This document shows positions 1 to 11,719 of a DNA stretch of 64,000 nt, one piece after another. The stretch is from Mesorhabditis belari (lineage: Eukaryota; Nematoda; Chromadorea; Rhabditida; Rhabditidae): assembly GCA_958450365.1 (NCBI GenBank), contig CAUEEP010000171.1:62001-126000 (forward strand). Reading direction: 5' to 3'. Positions within the stretch are counted from its first letter, which is position 1. The number at the start of each line of letters is the position of its first letter. Both the position numbers and the translations under genes were made by a program. Under the pieces are notes generated by a model. The model searched no databases, had not been told where the DNA came from, and saw only the letters and a list, made by a program, of their open reading frames with translations.

Positions 1-112
1 AATTGAACAAAAACACTTTTTTATAGAGCAAACTATAGATTAATTGGTGAATTTGTCACCTTTTTAACAGAAGTACGAAAAAATGAAAAAGACTTTTGCT
101 CAGCCTAATACA
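1..112. repeat. Truncated end of a palindromic repeat family
   Basis: This stretch resembles the right part of the palindromic repeat at 39985-40436. Shared text includes the run around 'ttaattggtg' followed by 'gaagtacgaaaa'. The window starts inside it, so the other end is not visible. No coding potential is seen. Confidence 0.45.
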
Positions 113-234
113 ATTCAAGATGAGTTCATCGTTACATTGTTCATGATTTATTTTTTATACGGAATCCCAACTCAAATTCTATAATTGGTGTAGCTATATG
201 TTTGAGTGTTTAATGTAGAGGACTTTAAAAATCA

Positions 235-466
235 TCAAAGTTTGCTGCTCGGAGTCCTACGGTTCCTCAGATTTAACACGTCTTTGGGAAGATTTATTTG
301 GTTTACTAACTCAAATTTTGAAAGATTTTTACGTTTTATTATGCAATATGCAAGATAAATCAATAGTAATGAAACCCCCAATACAATCACCGGCATCACA
401 TAAATGAGGGAAAGTTCGAGTAGTTTCCTTGAATAACAAAAACGCGAAGATTAGAAGAAACCAAAA
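235..466 (-). pseudogene. Fragment of an Srx-like 7TM chemoreceptor
   Basis: An open exon on the minus strand encodes a hydrophobic segment (YVMPVIVLGVSLLLIYLAYC) followed by a basic loop or tail ending at a TGA. The start of this segment, YVMPVIVL, is also present in the damaged Srx-like gene at 3510-5176, so the two are probably paralogues. The other membrane segments cannot be found between 470 and 3500, so this is a remnant or one exon of a gene that leaves the window on the left. The receptor assignment is inferred from the paralogue and is not independently shown. Confidence 0.4.
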
Positions 467-469
467 ATG

Positions 470-3400
470 ATTAGATGCTTGAAAAGACAGTTAGGAAAGA
501 AGTTTAAAGAACGATAGAAAAAACTGAAAAAGATCCAAGCTCGAGTGTCCCTTAAAGATCGAAATACTTAACGATAAAGATGAGCTTCTTGTACTTGCTC
601 ACATACTCTTTTCTGAGGTCATGTAAACGAGTTTTTCTCCTGATCGCCTTGTTGAAGAAAGAATGAAAAATCATCTCGATCCCACGTCAATTTACCGAGA
701 ATTTCGAATTGTCGCTTTCGCAAAGTCGAATAAATCTCTCCCGTCCCAACTCCCGGCCGGATCCTCTAAATTCAGAGACAAATGGGAAATCAATGAAAGC
801 GTAGGTTATCTAAATGAATCCATCTTGTAGCATAATCCTTCTATAATTTCTCTCAATTTTTTTCTTTAATATTTGCAAAATCACAGCTGGTGAGGGATGT
901 TGACTAAATTTTGGACGAAAAATCATCAAATATTCAACTTCTGACATCAAACCTCTTTTCTCATCAAATGGATCCATTGGAAATTGAAAATCCCAATTTT
1001 TGAGGTTTTTGGAAATGTTTTGACAAAATTTTGAATAGCTTCATTGATCGAAAGTCTTCCACAAATGGATAGCTTGATTTTTCAGCAAAAATTCCCAAAG
1101 TTTTGCGTTAATTTGCAGCAAATCGAGCAATTCAAAGCGCTCAACGATTTTTGGGGTAAAATTCTCGAATATCGATTCAATTTGAAAGTGATTTTTCACG
1201 GAAACTTTTACCTCTTCGATGACGGAAACTTTCTCGAAAGCTTTGAGAATTTTCCAGAATTTGCAAATCTCAATATCCCATCGGTCAAAAGCAATACAAA
1301 TTGACAAATTTCCCAATTGTCGAATGTTTTTCAACAAAGAAAACTGATTTGACCGCTGTGCAGAAGAGATCGTTTTGAGTTTATTTTGAAGTTTTATTGA
1401 TAAACTTGCAAAATCGGCAGTTGGGGGAAGAGAAAATTGATTGTTGAAAGTGGTACGAATTGCGATTTTTTTGCGGAATTATTCGTTTTGAAAGTTGAAA
1501 ATCGATTCTTTTGATTTGCACGGCACTTGGACCAGTTTGAAGAATGAAAATGCGAAATTTTTGTTGATTTTCAGAAGTTTGAAACGATTTCTGGTATTGA
1601 TTAAATTTAAGACCAACATTTGGATATCAACGGGCAATTGAATGAAAGGGAAATGAGCAGATTGATGCATTTGTTTCATTTGAATAGATTTCATTCAAAA
1701 TCAACCAGATTTCGAAATGAATTGTGAACCGATTGCACAAGGAAACATCTGTAAAAACACGAAAACGAACGAATCGCTCCTTTGTACACCATGCAATTGT
1801 CTTCTTTTGTCTTTTTCTGTGCTCTTGCCAACCCTTTTTCGTAAATAGATTCACTAGACACTCGAATGTCTCAATTTTGAGATTCTCGGAAAAGTTTTGT
1901 CAAGATTTGGAATGGCTTGATTGATTGATTGATTGTAAACTTGCTTTTCAGTCCAGCTTTTCAGTCAAATCCAAGTCAAGTTAGCTTTTCAGTCAAGTTG
2001 GCGTAAAAGATGCAAATTTTGTATTGCTTCTTGAAGTTTCTACCCGTTTTCTTTCATCAAAAAACCAGTCAATTAAACATTTCCGATTCGCAAATCAATA
2101 AGTTAAAAAGCTTTTGGAAAACTGGGGAAACTTTTAGATAATCTTAAAAGTCTAAAACAATCATAGAATTAAAATCAAACAGATTCTGCTCAGGCTGAAA
2201 TAGATATTTCCATCTGTATTGAAATATTGGTTTCAAGCTTTTCTCATTTCTTCTTTAGCTCAGTTATCCTCCGAGTTTTCCCCAAAAAGGATTCACTCGC
2301 CAACTTTTCTCATTCAACTCTAGTTTCCTTTTTCTATATCATAAAATTACTTTTTGAAAGCTTCTGTGATTATTTCAAGTAGCTTTTGACACTAACACTA
2401 ATTTGACAATAAAATTCAACAATTATAAGCTGTTTGTAATTGATTTCTTTCAATAGTTTAATAGTTTATTGTGTTCAGATCCGACAAACAAAATACTAGC
2501 GCTTTCTAGTAAGTTTTTAATTGGTTGGCTTTTTAATTGTTGGTTTTAATTTCCAACTACAGAGAATATCTTCTTCCAGTCGATTTTCAGAATTTAGTTG
2601 TGATATTCGCAATGCTGCTTTTCCGTTCTCGATTCACTTTTAAACGGAAAAGAAAACGATGAATCTGAATACCGGTGAAAGATTGAATGGTTATTGGTTG
2701 GTTGTTAATGGTTAAATATTGAATTAGTTTTTGTTCTCAAAGTAAGCTTGCCGGTGCGCAGAAAACAGACAATTGGATATCGATTTAACTTTCAAAGAAA
2801 AAATCAACAAATCGGGCAGCTACATTTTTCTGCTTTTTCCGTCTCCGTGCCCCATTCGTTGGGTTTTGTTTTAAAAATCAAATGATATTAAATTTTTCGT
2901 TTCTTTCCGCTAGCAGTAGTAAATTGTGACGGTCTTCAATACTAAAAAGCACTTCGGTAAAGTTCAAACCCATCAAGTCGTATATAGTGAAGCCCAAATC
3001 AACGTATAGTAGACGAAGGTCCAAAGTCGAATACCCGGATCCTCGGTGAACGTGTTTATGCCCAAATCGATCAGAAATATGAAGAATTGCGTTGATGACT
3101 CGAAAGTTTACGGATTGAGTATTGATGATTGCAAATATGTCCCAAAACTTCCTTAGAGGCCCGGGGACTTTGTTGTCAGAGGACGTTTGATCAACGTGAT
3201 CCGATCATGATCCGTGTGATTCCGCTGTTTTGATCGGAGATCCGATTTCACGAAACTATTGAGCGCCACGGATCATCAACTATCGGATTTCGACCAGTTT
3301 TGATCCGAAATTCACAATCCGTGATTCGCAAATCATCAAAATATTGGTGATTCATGATCAGTGCGGATCAGATCCGAGCGCAATTCACGAAACTTTTGAG

Positions 3401-3500
3401 CGGTTTTGAATCACTATCACACGCCGATCGGATCACCTTGGTGAAAACGGCCTCAAGTTTACAATAAAAGCAGATCAGGCAAAAGGATTTGCAATGACAT
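470..3500. other. Long stretch without a convincing gene
   Basis: No exon set with consistent splice phases was found. Two overlapping open frames at 1041-1337 (-) and 1044-1304 (+) are antisense to each other and neither shows a known motif. The segment 3170-3450 is unusually rich in GATC-containing words (tgatccg, cggatca) and looks like a decayed repeat. Confidence 0.4.
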
Positions 3501-3509
3501 GACCTAACC

Positions 3510-5176
3510 TTAAAGAAATGCCTTTGGAAAAACACTAAATCAAATTTGCAATCAAACCTGTGCAAAGAAACGAATGTGATTGCTCGATCGTTTTGTATGT
3601 TGTTAAGGGTTTCTTCTGAAATGGCTGGTTGATCATTGAGCTCTTGAGTCAGTTTAAATCACAAGTGTTTAAAAATAAGCTAATTTTTCTAATTCCTGGT
3701 CAGACAGACTCAAAACGAACAGCCAAATTCATGATGGCAAGCCGCGCGAAAATGATCAAATTGATGGTGAAAGTGGTGGCATTGACACATAGCATGGAGC
3801 AAGGAAAGCATATGTTTCGGCGAATCTCCCGCATTCTGTGTCCGGATAGCCCCAAGCCAAGTGAATGTAATCAAAGAAATAGATCAATCTTGAGCTGAAA
3901 CTTGGATTTTTTTTGGAAAAATCATTTTCTTCATCACTCACTAAACAATTCGGGCATAATCGAGTAAGTAGCTAGGAAAAAGAGTGATCGTTATCAAATC
4001 TAAAGTACTTGAAAGTTGTACTTGAAAGACTTAAATGACTTACCAAAGTAAAGCGCTTATCGAAAATTCGATCGTAATGAAATGGAAAGAAAATGGCGAC
4101 GAAACGATTCGATGCAACAATCGGCTCCAACATCACGATTGACATGTAAGACCCAACAGGCGAGTAACTCGAAGATTCGATTCCAAACACTTGAATGCAC
4201 TTCTTTCAGTGCACTGAATCAAATATTTTTCATTAATATGTATATGTCGTAGCGATTAGAAATGAAAATTTTTTTTGGCAAACCTTTCTAGTAGAGTAAC
4301 CCTTTAATGTATGAGGACTTATATAATTTCGTAGGGAATTAAATTCTACGTCGACTGGTACAAAATTTGTGAGTTTAAGTTAAAATTGCGGGCGCTACAA
4401 CGTTTTATTCAAAATTGACGGTACCTCCGTAGCCGATTATGAATTTCAGCCGATTATTTATTTCAGCCGAATACCGTATTTTCTCTAATAGTAGTGCACC
4501 CTAAGTGTCGCCTAAATTGCTCAAAATCTCGAGAAACGCTTATCAGAACCTATCGATGTGGGGTCGAAAAATGTAGCTGACGATGAGATCTTGTGGGAGG
4601 TTAGAGTATTGAGCTTCTGCAAAAGCTTGGAAACCGTAAAAGAGTCACCAACTCGGCTCACCTATCTAGTTTTAACAAAACTTAACTATACTTAATGTAG
4701 AATACGAATTTTAGCTGTAAAAAGACTTTAGAAAATTTTGATAGTAGATAGATTTATCAGTAGCTTCCGTTTCATAATCAGAGATGATTTCTAGCTACTG
4801 TATACGTTTTATTTTTTTGCTATTGATAGTTTACTATTGTATTAGTCTCATTAATCAATTATATGCTAAAAGAAGACAATTTAAAACTCACAATACAATC
4901 ACCGGCATCACATAAACGAGAAAAGTAACCAAAGCGAGGAGATTGCTCACGATTCGAGCTCTTATAAAGCAAGTGATCAATTGCGGAATCATGATGGTAA
5001 TACCATAAATTCCAAAAATTAACGATCACCCCAAGAAAAGCAATCTGAAAAATCAATTTGATTAACGATTTTTAAAGAAATCAACCAAAAAAACGGAGAC
5101 CAGCCGCGATGAAATCGTCAAAGCGATCGATTTTCGGTGGAATTCCTCCCACTTCATTACTTCGTAAAACATCCAT
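3510..5176 (-). pseudogene. Srx-like serpentine chemoreceptor, damaged
   Basis: This would encode a seven-transmembrane sensory receptor in a chemosensory neuron membrane. Reading leftwards, exon 1 starts at the ATG at 5176 with a short acidic N-terminus (MDVLRSNEVGG...). The next exon (about 4910-5043) encodes TM1 and TM2 but has an in-frame TGA near the beginning of TM1. The exon at about 4041-4200 carries the TM3 signature ASNRFVAIFFPFHYDRIF, typical of Srx-class receptors (NRF..IFFP). The exon at about 3780-3910 has W-G-Y-P-D-T-E-C-G, then a frame change into the next membrane segment. FFQRHFFK near 3515 resembles the end of the third intracellular loop. A MITE sits in the intron at 4240-4485. 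The stop and the frame change argue for a pseudogene. Family placement is by motif only. Confidence 0.6.
4240..4485. repeat. Partial copy of the 40.6-kb palindromic MITE
   Basis: The sequence follows one arm of the repeat at 40616-41123 almost base for base ('cctttctagtagag', 'ggcgctacaacgtt', 'gccgattatgaatttcagcc'). It lies in an intron of the Srx-like gene. Immediately after it comes 'taccgtatttt', which resembles the ends of the pogo-like elements at 25.6 and 61.0 kb. Confidence 0.65.
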
Positions 5177-5199
5177 CAGAAATGAAGTAATAAAAGAGT

Positions 5200-6030
5200 T
5201 TTCTTGAATTTATTCCATTAAATAATCTTTGACTTATCCCATCATTCGACCGAAATAAACGAAAATACAAAAGTAATTGAAAGAAGGGGAAAAACAAAGA
5301 CCCGAAAATCCGATTATTGCAAAAAACCTTGCAAACTCTAGTTTAATGATTTTTTTAAGAACAGAGTATTTTTGAGAAAAAAGATTAAAGATAAAAAAGA
5401 AACTTTTGAAAACTTTCAAACTACTGCAAAGCTTCAATGTTTTTGGCTAACTGCAGATGAATTGTAGACTGTAGACTGACTTTGAGCTCTTCTAGCAAGA
5501 GTTAACAAAGTTCTTGTAAAGTTAGAGTGTACTTTACAAGAACTTTGTTAGCTGATTCTAAATGCTTTTACTCTAAAAAATACTGTAATCTAATGCTACT
5601 TACTGTATTTAAAGTTTTCATAGTAGTTTTCCAATCCTTTTTTTTGACGTTGTGCTCTTTTTTGTCTTTGATCGAACTTGGGACTCATTTGTGCTTAAGG
5701 CTTTCAATACAATTCAATTTTGATTTTGATTAATACAGATTGCTATAAAATTTTTTGGATTTAAAATTTTTAGCAAGCTGGCTCAATCCGTTTTCAATAT
5801 ATAAAACTCTATAACAAAAGAAAGGGTTGATTAGGGATTGTGAGAAAATGTGGTAAATTCACGACCCTAATTTTTGTTATAAAAAACGTCAGGATTGGCT
5901 TTAATCCATGACTTCTTCTTGCTTTCAAAGATTCCACCAGGTAATTTTTATTGTATTTCATCTGGTTTAACGAAATTTTCCACGGTCCTCTTTGCTGTGT
6001 TTTCCCGTCGCTGTACTCGCTGACAGGTAA
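5200..6030. other. Intergenic stretch, no gene seen
   Basis: A/T-rich sequence with only short open frames. A short inverted repeat at about 5503-5550 ('aaagttcttgtaaagt' against 'actttacaagaacttt') is the only structure noticed. Confidence 0.35.
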
Positions 6031-6036
6031 ACTTTA

Positions 6037-6582
6037 CTAAAGTATTGCTACAGTGCTCATCTTTCTGTACACCCTATGACCCGTATTCACCTGATTCTGG
6101 ATCCGATTCTTCATCCTAGCCCCATCGACTTTCGTCTCTTCGCATGCCGTCCCTTTTCCACCAGCTCTTGTCCCTTCATATTCTGTCCATTCACTAGATT
6201 GATCAAAAATTTCGTTTTTTGCAACATTAAATTCTGAGTTGTTTGTAGCAACTGGAGCAGTGGTAGCAACTGGAGCAGTGGTAGCAACTGGAGCAGTGGT
6301 AGCAACTGGAGCAGGGTAGCAACTGGAGCAGTGGTAGCAACTGGAGCAGTGGTAGCAACTGGAGCAGTGGTAGCAACTGGAGCAGTGGTAGCAACTGGAG
6401 CAGTGGTAGCAACTGGAGCAGTGGTAGCAACTGGAGCAGTGGTAGCAACTGGGACCACATGGACCAGTTGAACAAGTTGGTAATGGTAACTCATATGGAT
6501 CGTACCCCGTTCCATCTATTATCCACCTGGTCCAGCTTATAGAAAATAAAGAGCTTTGAAGAGATGATGAATTCAAGTGCAC
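6037..6582 (-). CDS. Tandem-repeat ORF (SSCYHC / APVATT repeats), uncertain gene
   Basis: A 181-codon open frame begins with a short non-repetitive part (GYDPYELPLPTCSTGPC). It then runs through about seven SSCYHC units, switches to APVATT units, and ends in a charged non-repeat tail. The switch is caused by a 2-nt deletion in one 18-bp unit near 6315. The repeat unit lacks stops in all three minus-strand frames, so openness alone does not prove coding. A mucin-like (Thr/Pro) reading and a Cys-rich reading are both possible. An AG acceptor just upstream (about 6540) suggests the first residues may not be the true start. No family is recognised. Confidence 0.35.
   Translation of the reverse strand: MHLNSSSLQSSLFSISWTRWIIDGTGYDPYELPLPTCSTGPCGPSCYHCSSCYHCSSCYHCSSCYHCSSCYHCSSCYHCSSCYHCSSCYPAPVATTAPVATTAPVATTAPVATNNSEFNVAKNEIFDQSSEWTEYEGTRAGGKGTACEETKVDGARMKNRIQNQVNTGHRVYRKMSTVAIL
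6240..6455 (-). repeat. 18-bp minisatellite, about 11-12 copies
   Basis: The unit on the plus strand is 'ggagcagtggtagcaact'. Copies are nearly identical. One copy near 6315 lacks two bases, which moves the reading frame of everything downstream. Confidence 0.9.
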
Positions 6583-7671
6583 ACAAAAAAGCTAGGGAAA
6601 GTTCTTATCTTTTTTTCTTCAAAAACCATAAAACTTTCACACTCTCCAGCTCATCATTTTCACTCACTCGTGAAAATCCTAAAACAAACATATCACATTT
6701 TTCCCAGACATTCTCAAAATTTTTTTTGCGAACAGCTGTTGTTTTTCTTTCTTTTTCTGTGTCGATAAGCGAAAATCAACAAAATCTCGTGGGTGATTTT
6801 TCTTGCGAAATTTCTCCCCTTTCCACCATCGAATCAACAAATCTCTCTGAGGATTTCCCCCATAAATCCCCATGCAATCCATTTCTTAAAAGCTCAAAAC
6901 TGTTATTTTTTTGTGAAATTCGATCTGCTAACTCAGCAATAATCCTATTACAATGAAAGTTTTCGTTCGCTCAATTGTCCGCATTGTAATTTGCCATGTA
7001 AGTTTTTTCGACAATCAAGAAGTTTTTGCTAATCAAAATTTCTGAAGTTTTAGAACGGATTTAATGAAGAAATTAGATTAAAACTGAATCAAATTCAGTA
7101 AAAACACGTTATCACTCAAAGATTAATTTTGATCAGACTTAAACTACTGTAACTAAGGGACTCTATGAGACTATTAGGCACTTCAAAGCGAGTCCCAGCT
7201 ACCGCAACCGCACTTTTACAATAACTCAAGTACCTTGCTAAAGTAATACAACCTATTTATTTAGATCTAGAAACGCAATACATAGCTATAATGGAAAAGC
7301 CATGATGTCAAGAATTAAGTTACGGTAGCTGGGAACCTCCTAGAGAGCCTGCCCGGCCCAAGTCGACGGCTCAAAAAATTTACCATTGATCAGCGTGGTG
7401 CCTGGAGTCACTCAACAAAAATCCTTTCAAAATATTTTCGATAAATTCGATAAATTAAGTTCTCCCTCACACCGATGATCCTCGTTCCCCTCGTCAACTT
7501 TTTTGTGATGTCGTCCTTGCAGTAATGCTTTCTAAAGGAGAGATCCCTCGACAATCCAAGCAATCTCATCAATGCACTTTCACGAATTGTCTATCGAATC
7601 AATTAATTTTACCGCCTATTTCCCTAAATGGCTTCGAGTGCTTATTTGAATCTGACGATAATTCATTTCAG

Positions 7672-10600
7672 AGCTTCTCATCAACGAATCACTTAAGCTT
7701 TCCGCTGAAAATCAAGGCTACATTCTTGTCAAACCACTTCATTTGCCCGAATGTCCGATTTGTCAAGAGGAATGTGAGGATTGAAAGTTTAAATGAAAAG
7801 CTAAAAAATGATTAGAATATCTTATGATTTCGAAAACTCTGTTCGTTTTCTTTAAAATGAGCTCAGCGGTTTACCAATTTAGCGGAATGCGTAAAAGAAT
7901 TTTACGAAAAAAAAGAAAAAAAGAAGAAAGTATGCGAAAAAGGAATCGTTTACTTCATAAGAAAGTATGCGAAAAAGGATTCATTTACACAAATTTCACT
8001 TTCTCATGTCAAAATCAGTTGCCCATTTTGGAAATTTTTGCATTACTTACAGCTGGTAATATAGATTTCCAAAAACTTGTTTCTTTCTGTAAAAAAGGGA
8101 TGAATTTTTGAAAGTTTCAGACTCAATCGATACCGAACCTTTCCAACCTTTCCGTCTTCGTTGCAATCATCTCATTTGCAATGCATGTTTTGAAATCATT
8201 CGTAAAAGTTCCGCGGAAAGCTCGGATCAATTCAAGTTCAAAGTTATGTGTCCGATTTGTCAATCTGTATGTCTTCGATCGAAAGAATGCGTGAAAAAGA
8301 ACAATGCTTTAAAAAGTAAACTTTCTTAAGGTTTACCACTAAAAAATCTCCTAGATTTCCAGATTTTCTCCGAGAACTTCCGGAAATGCTCAAACAAATT
8401 GAGGATTTAGAAAAAGAAGGGGTTTATTTGAAAATTTGATTTCTTTTAAACGCACTTTAGAAAGCAAATGATTCAAAAGATTGCTGTGAGAATTGCAAGA
8501 AGAGTGTTTGTCTTAAAAAATAAAACATTACCTTTAAAATTAGACTTTAGTTCTCATTCTCGCAAATGTTCAGCTGTTTCGATTGTAATGAAAAGGTTGG
8601 AGAAATTTTAATCTGTTATCATAGCTCAAAAAGATCAAAGTTCCGTTATTAATTGTAAAAAGAAAATAATCGCTATATTTGCTCAAGAAATTTGCAAGCT
8701 CAAGCTCGGCTTTTTCAGATTTGCGGTGCTTGCGCTTTTCGAAAACATCGCTCGCACACGGTTGTCGATTTGATTGTTAAGGAGGTAAACCAATTTCTGA
8801 TTTGAGTTGTGCTAAGCTGTAGGATAGCTTTTTTTACTTAAACCTAGAGTCAGGCCTTCTAGGGACTCAATAAAGCACAGAGCGTCTGTCTCTCAATCCG
8901 AGGATGCGGGGTTCGACCCCGCCTGCAGCCATTTTTTTTGGCGAACAGCCCCTTAATTCCCAACTCTACTAGTCCAGAAGTTCGGAAAAGACAGTACTTA
9001 TAGTTAGAAGTACGACCAACTAGTCTAGTCTGTTTAGAATAGCACCAACAGAAGCAAACACACTGCTCCAACTACTTAACAGCTCAACTACCTCCAGCTC
9101 CACTTACGTTTTTAAAACTCAGTCGCAACTTTTAAGAGAAATCAATGAAATTCAGCTTTAGCTAGTAGAAAATCTTTGTACTAAACTTTACTGTACATTT
9201 TCATTTAGAAGTTGCTTAACGTCGTGGCAAGTCGAGCAATTTCCCGATTACTCTTTCCAGCGTGTTTACATACTTTGATCTGTTCTTTCTCGAAGTTCGA
9301 GAGCTTTGCGATGAATCACTTTGCGATTTCTGGAGGTGTTGACTGTTCTTTTTCTGCCCCTTCCTGGACGATCTCCATCGTTGCCAAGCTCCTTGTATCG
9401 CTTAATCGCTTAATCGCTCATTTAGAAGTTGCTAACCGTCGTGGCGCTTTATCTGCAAAAGTAAAAAAATGGCATTTCAACACTCCAACTAATTATAGAG
9501 CCACTTTGATTTTTGTTTGTAGTTGTTTTTTTTGTTTTCCATTTACAGTCGACTCTCTCTATAAATGGAATGGAAGGAACCAAAAAATTTTTTCGTTATA
9601 TAGAGCTTTCCATTATATAGAGTGCCGTTATACAGGGTGCCCAGAAATAACGTTGTGGGATTTTCGGCAGCCTAAAATCCTCAAAGTTTCAATTTTGGGA
9701 GACAAATTTATTTTTAACCTATTCTCTGTGACTGTTTTTATTAGTTTCTTTGTTGTTTTACTTTGTTTCAAGTCTATTCATTTTTTTATAGGATGACAAA
9801 CAAGGGATCTGCCATTCTGGAGCTTCATCGTCAAGGTCAATGCGCGAGTGCGATCGCGCGATTGCTACGTGTTTCTCATCAGCTCGTCTCAAAAGCGATT
9901 AAGCGATACAAGGAGCTTGGCAACGATGGAGATCGTCCAGGAAGGGGCAGAAAAAAAAACAGTCAACACCTCCAGAAATCGCAAAGTGATTGATCGCAAA
10001 GCTCTCGAACTTCGAGAAAGAACAGATCAAAGTATATAAACACGCTGGAAAGAGTAATCGGGAAATTGCTCGACTTGCCACGACAGTTAGCAACTTCTAA
10101 ATGAAAATTTACAGAAAGGCTTAGTACAAAGATTTTCTACTAGCTAAAGCTGAATTGCATTGATTTCTCTTAAAAGTTGCGACTGAGTTTTAAAAAAAAA
10201 CTTAAGTGGCTCTATAATTAGTTGAAGCAGTGTAATCCAATCAGAGCAAATCGAGCTAGTCAGCTAGAAAACGTCGTGAAGCCTTGAAACTCTCTATAGA
10301 AGCAATTCAGATTGATAAGATCATTGATGAAACGAGCAAATCGGTGTCAAGCCAAATAAGTTGTTACAAAGAAATCTTCCCACAATTACATCAAGATCTC
10401 CTCGATAATATCTCCATGTTTGAAAAGGTGAGGTAAAAGGGTGAAAGATTTTTATTCTAACAAAATAATCACAAAAAAATTTCAGAGTCTTTTATCAAAA
10501 ATCTCGAATATTAAGAGGGAAAACATTGAGCGCGCTAGAAAAGAAAGTTTCGATTGTCGGTCCGGTTAGACATTCATTTCTATTGGATTTTCAAATTTTA

Positions 10601-11707
10601 GTAAACTTGGTGACGATTTTGAGCTGATCTCCGAGAAATATCTACCAACTTTACGGGAAATTAACTCAAATTTACTGGTAAAACAATGATAGAGATTTTA
10701 AGGATCAAAAATTAGTTCTCAGGATCTTCTCAATGATCCAAATTTGGGTTTCGTTCAAGTGTCAATCTTTCATGACTCAACTGATCCAAAAATTGAGGTA
10801 ATGCTTTAAATCGCTAGTAGATATTTTGGAGTTAAAAATGGAGAAGCTATCTTTGAACTAAAAGCTATTTAAAATGCAAATTGCATCTATTCAATGCAAA
10901 TGCTCAGGTACATCTATTGGGTTGGTGAATTGAAAACTGCCGGCTATTGTCACATGTGACAGTTTGAGCACTTTCTTCAAAGAAATCCATTTTGGTGTCA
11001 ATGGGAAAAGTTGTAGAGAATCAAAAATCAAGCTTATATCCAAATTTTCAGAACGATTCAAAAACTGGTTTTCAAGAAATGCCAAATTTACGAGTTTTCA
11101 CAAAACTTGCATTTTAAGCGAAACTACTAAGTGTATCTTTTAGAAATTTGGCTATAAGCCTAATTTTTGATTCTCTACAACTTTTCTACTGACACCAAAA
11201 TGGGTTTCTTTTTGAAGAAAGTGCTCAGACTGGGCTGACAGCTGACATCTCCTCCATTTTTTGAGTCCCACACTGTCTCACACACAAACCAAAATCCTAC
11301 TACGAAAGAGGAATCCGCAAATTGCATGTAAAATGGGCAGAAGTCGTCAATAATAATGGAAATTATTTGGAATGAATTCATGGTTTTATGCTGAATAAAT
11401 TTTAGTTCAAAGTCCCGCAGTTTTCAATTCACCAACCCAATAGCTGAATTGATTTATAACTGCATTCAGCTTTACATAAAGTTAAAGTTGATATCTGAAA
11501 CTGTTTTTAAAGAGTAATAAATGCTCATAGCATTGCATTTTACCTAAATTTTAAATTCCAACTCTTTAGGAAAAGAGAATGATCGAAGAGGTGGAAGAAG
11601 AAAGCGAAAAAACGATGACAGATCAAGCACTCCAAGCTCCACCACGATCCACTCGACTCAAAATAAAAAAGTGTTCTTTTTTTGATTCATTGAAACAATA
11701 CTCATAA
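7672..11707 (+). CDS. RING/B-box (TRIM-like) protein
   Basis: A probable E3 ubiquitin ligase of the TRIM type. Exons join in phase. The first clear exon (7672-7767) encodes LPECPICQEE. The next (8128-8314) gives LRCNHLICNACF and later MCPICQSVC, together a C3HC4 RING finger. Further exons (8355-8560 region, 8719-8784) give CCENCKKS, then FSCFDCNEKICGACAFRKHRSHTVV, a B-box. After a 1.5-kb intron holding a Tc1-like foldback (9104-10205), exons at about 10262-10428, 10486-10555 and 10603-10679 form a helical, coiled-coil-like region. A last exon after another repeat-bearing intron (11570-11707) ends in an acidic then basic tail with stop TAA at 11705. The 5' end is uncertain. An exon near 6930-6996 with LNCPHCNLP could belong. 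One weak donor (GTCCGG near 10553) is assumed. Related to the fragment at 15990-16831. Confidence 0.75.
8857..8931 (+). tRNA. tRNA-like sequence, probably a pseudogene (CTC anticodon loop)
   Basis: The T-arm is excellent (GCGGG-TTCGA-CCCGC) and a D-arm-like ACTC...GAGC precedes an anticodon loop reading CTCTCAA. The 5' acceptor strand does not pair properly with the 3' CTGCAGCCA, and the anticodon stem has mismatches. It lies in an intron of the TRIM-like gene. A working tRNA is unlikely. Confidence 0.4.
9104..10205 (+). mobile_element. Tc1-like element rearranged into a foldback
   Basis: The left end 'cagggtgcccagaaata' begins at 9633 after a TA and resembles the ends of the Tc1-like remnants at 17352 and 42278. 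The 3' part of the transposase region (about 9890-10205) is present a second time in inverted orientation at about 9104-9430. This makes arms of about 310 bp around a 460-bp centre. No matching right terminus was found. The whole structure lies inside a TRIM-gene intron. Confidence 0.75.
9793..10097 (+). pseudogene. Tc1-like transposase N-terminal fragment
   Basis: From the ATG at 9793 the frame encodes a paired-type helix-turn-helix (ILELHRQGQCASAIARLLRV), then a GRPGR-like hook (DRPGRGRKK). The frame is lost in a run of nine A near 9950. In the adjacent frame the protein continues (VNTSRNRKVIDRKAL, then GKSNREIARLATTVSNF) and stops at about 10097. The catalytic DDE domain is absent. The relation to Tc1-family transposases is by motif. 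Confidence 0.8.
10911..11449. repeat. Palindromic MITE, family P1, copy 1
   Basis: The ends are inverted copies ('gggttggtgaattgaaaact' and its complement). The interior is a long imperfect palindrome. It lies in an intron of the TRIM-like gene. Two further copies are at 48703-49226 and 50055-50573. A frame of about 65 codons is open in all three. Confidence 0.85.
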
Positions 11708-11719
11708 CGTTTTATCAAA

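Noticed and set aside
3170..3450. GATC-rich segment considered as a regulatory array
   Set aside because: The words are irregularly spaced and partly repeated and inverted, more like a decayed repeat than a binding-site cluster.
5234..5437. Hydrophobic minus-strand frame upstream of the Srx-like gene, considered as its signal or TM1 exon
   Set aside because: The receptor has a better start at 5176 with TM1 in the next exon, and this segment offers no in-phase donor.
9212..9796. A 194-codon plus-strand frame
   Set aside because: Its first part is the reverse complement of the transposase region at 9890-10090, so it is antisense transposon sequence followed by A/T-rich DNA.
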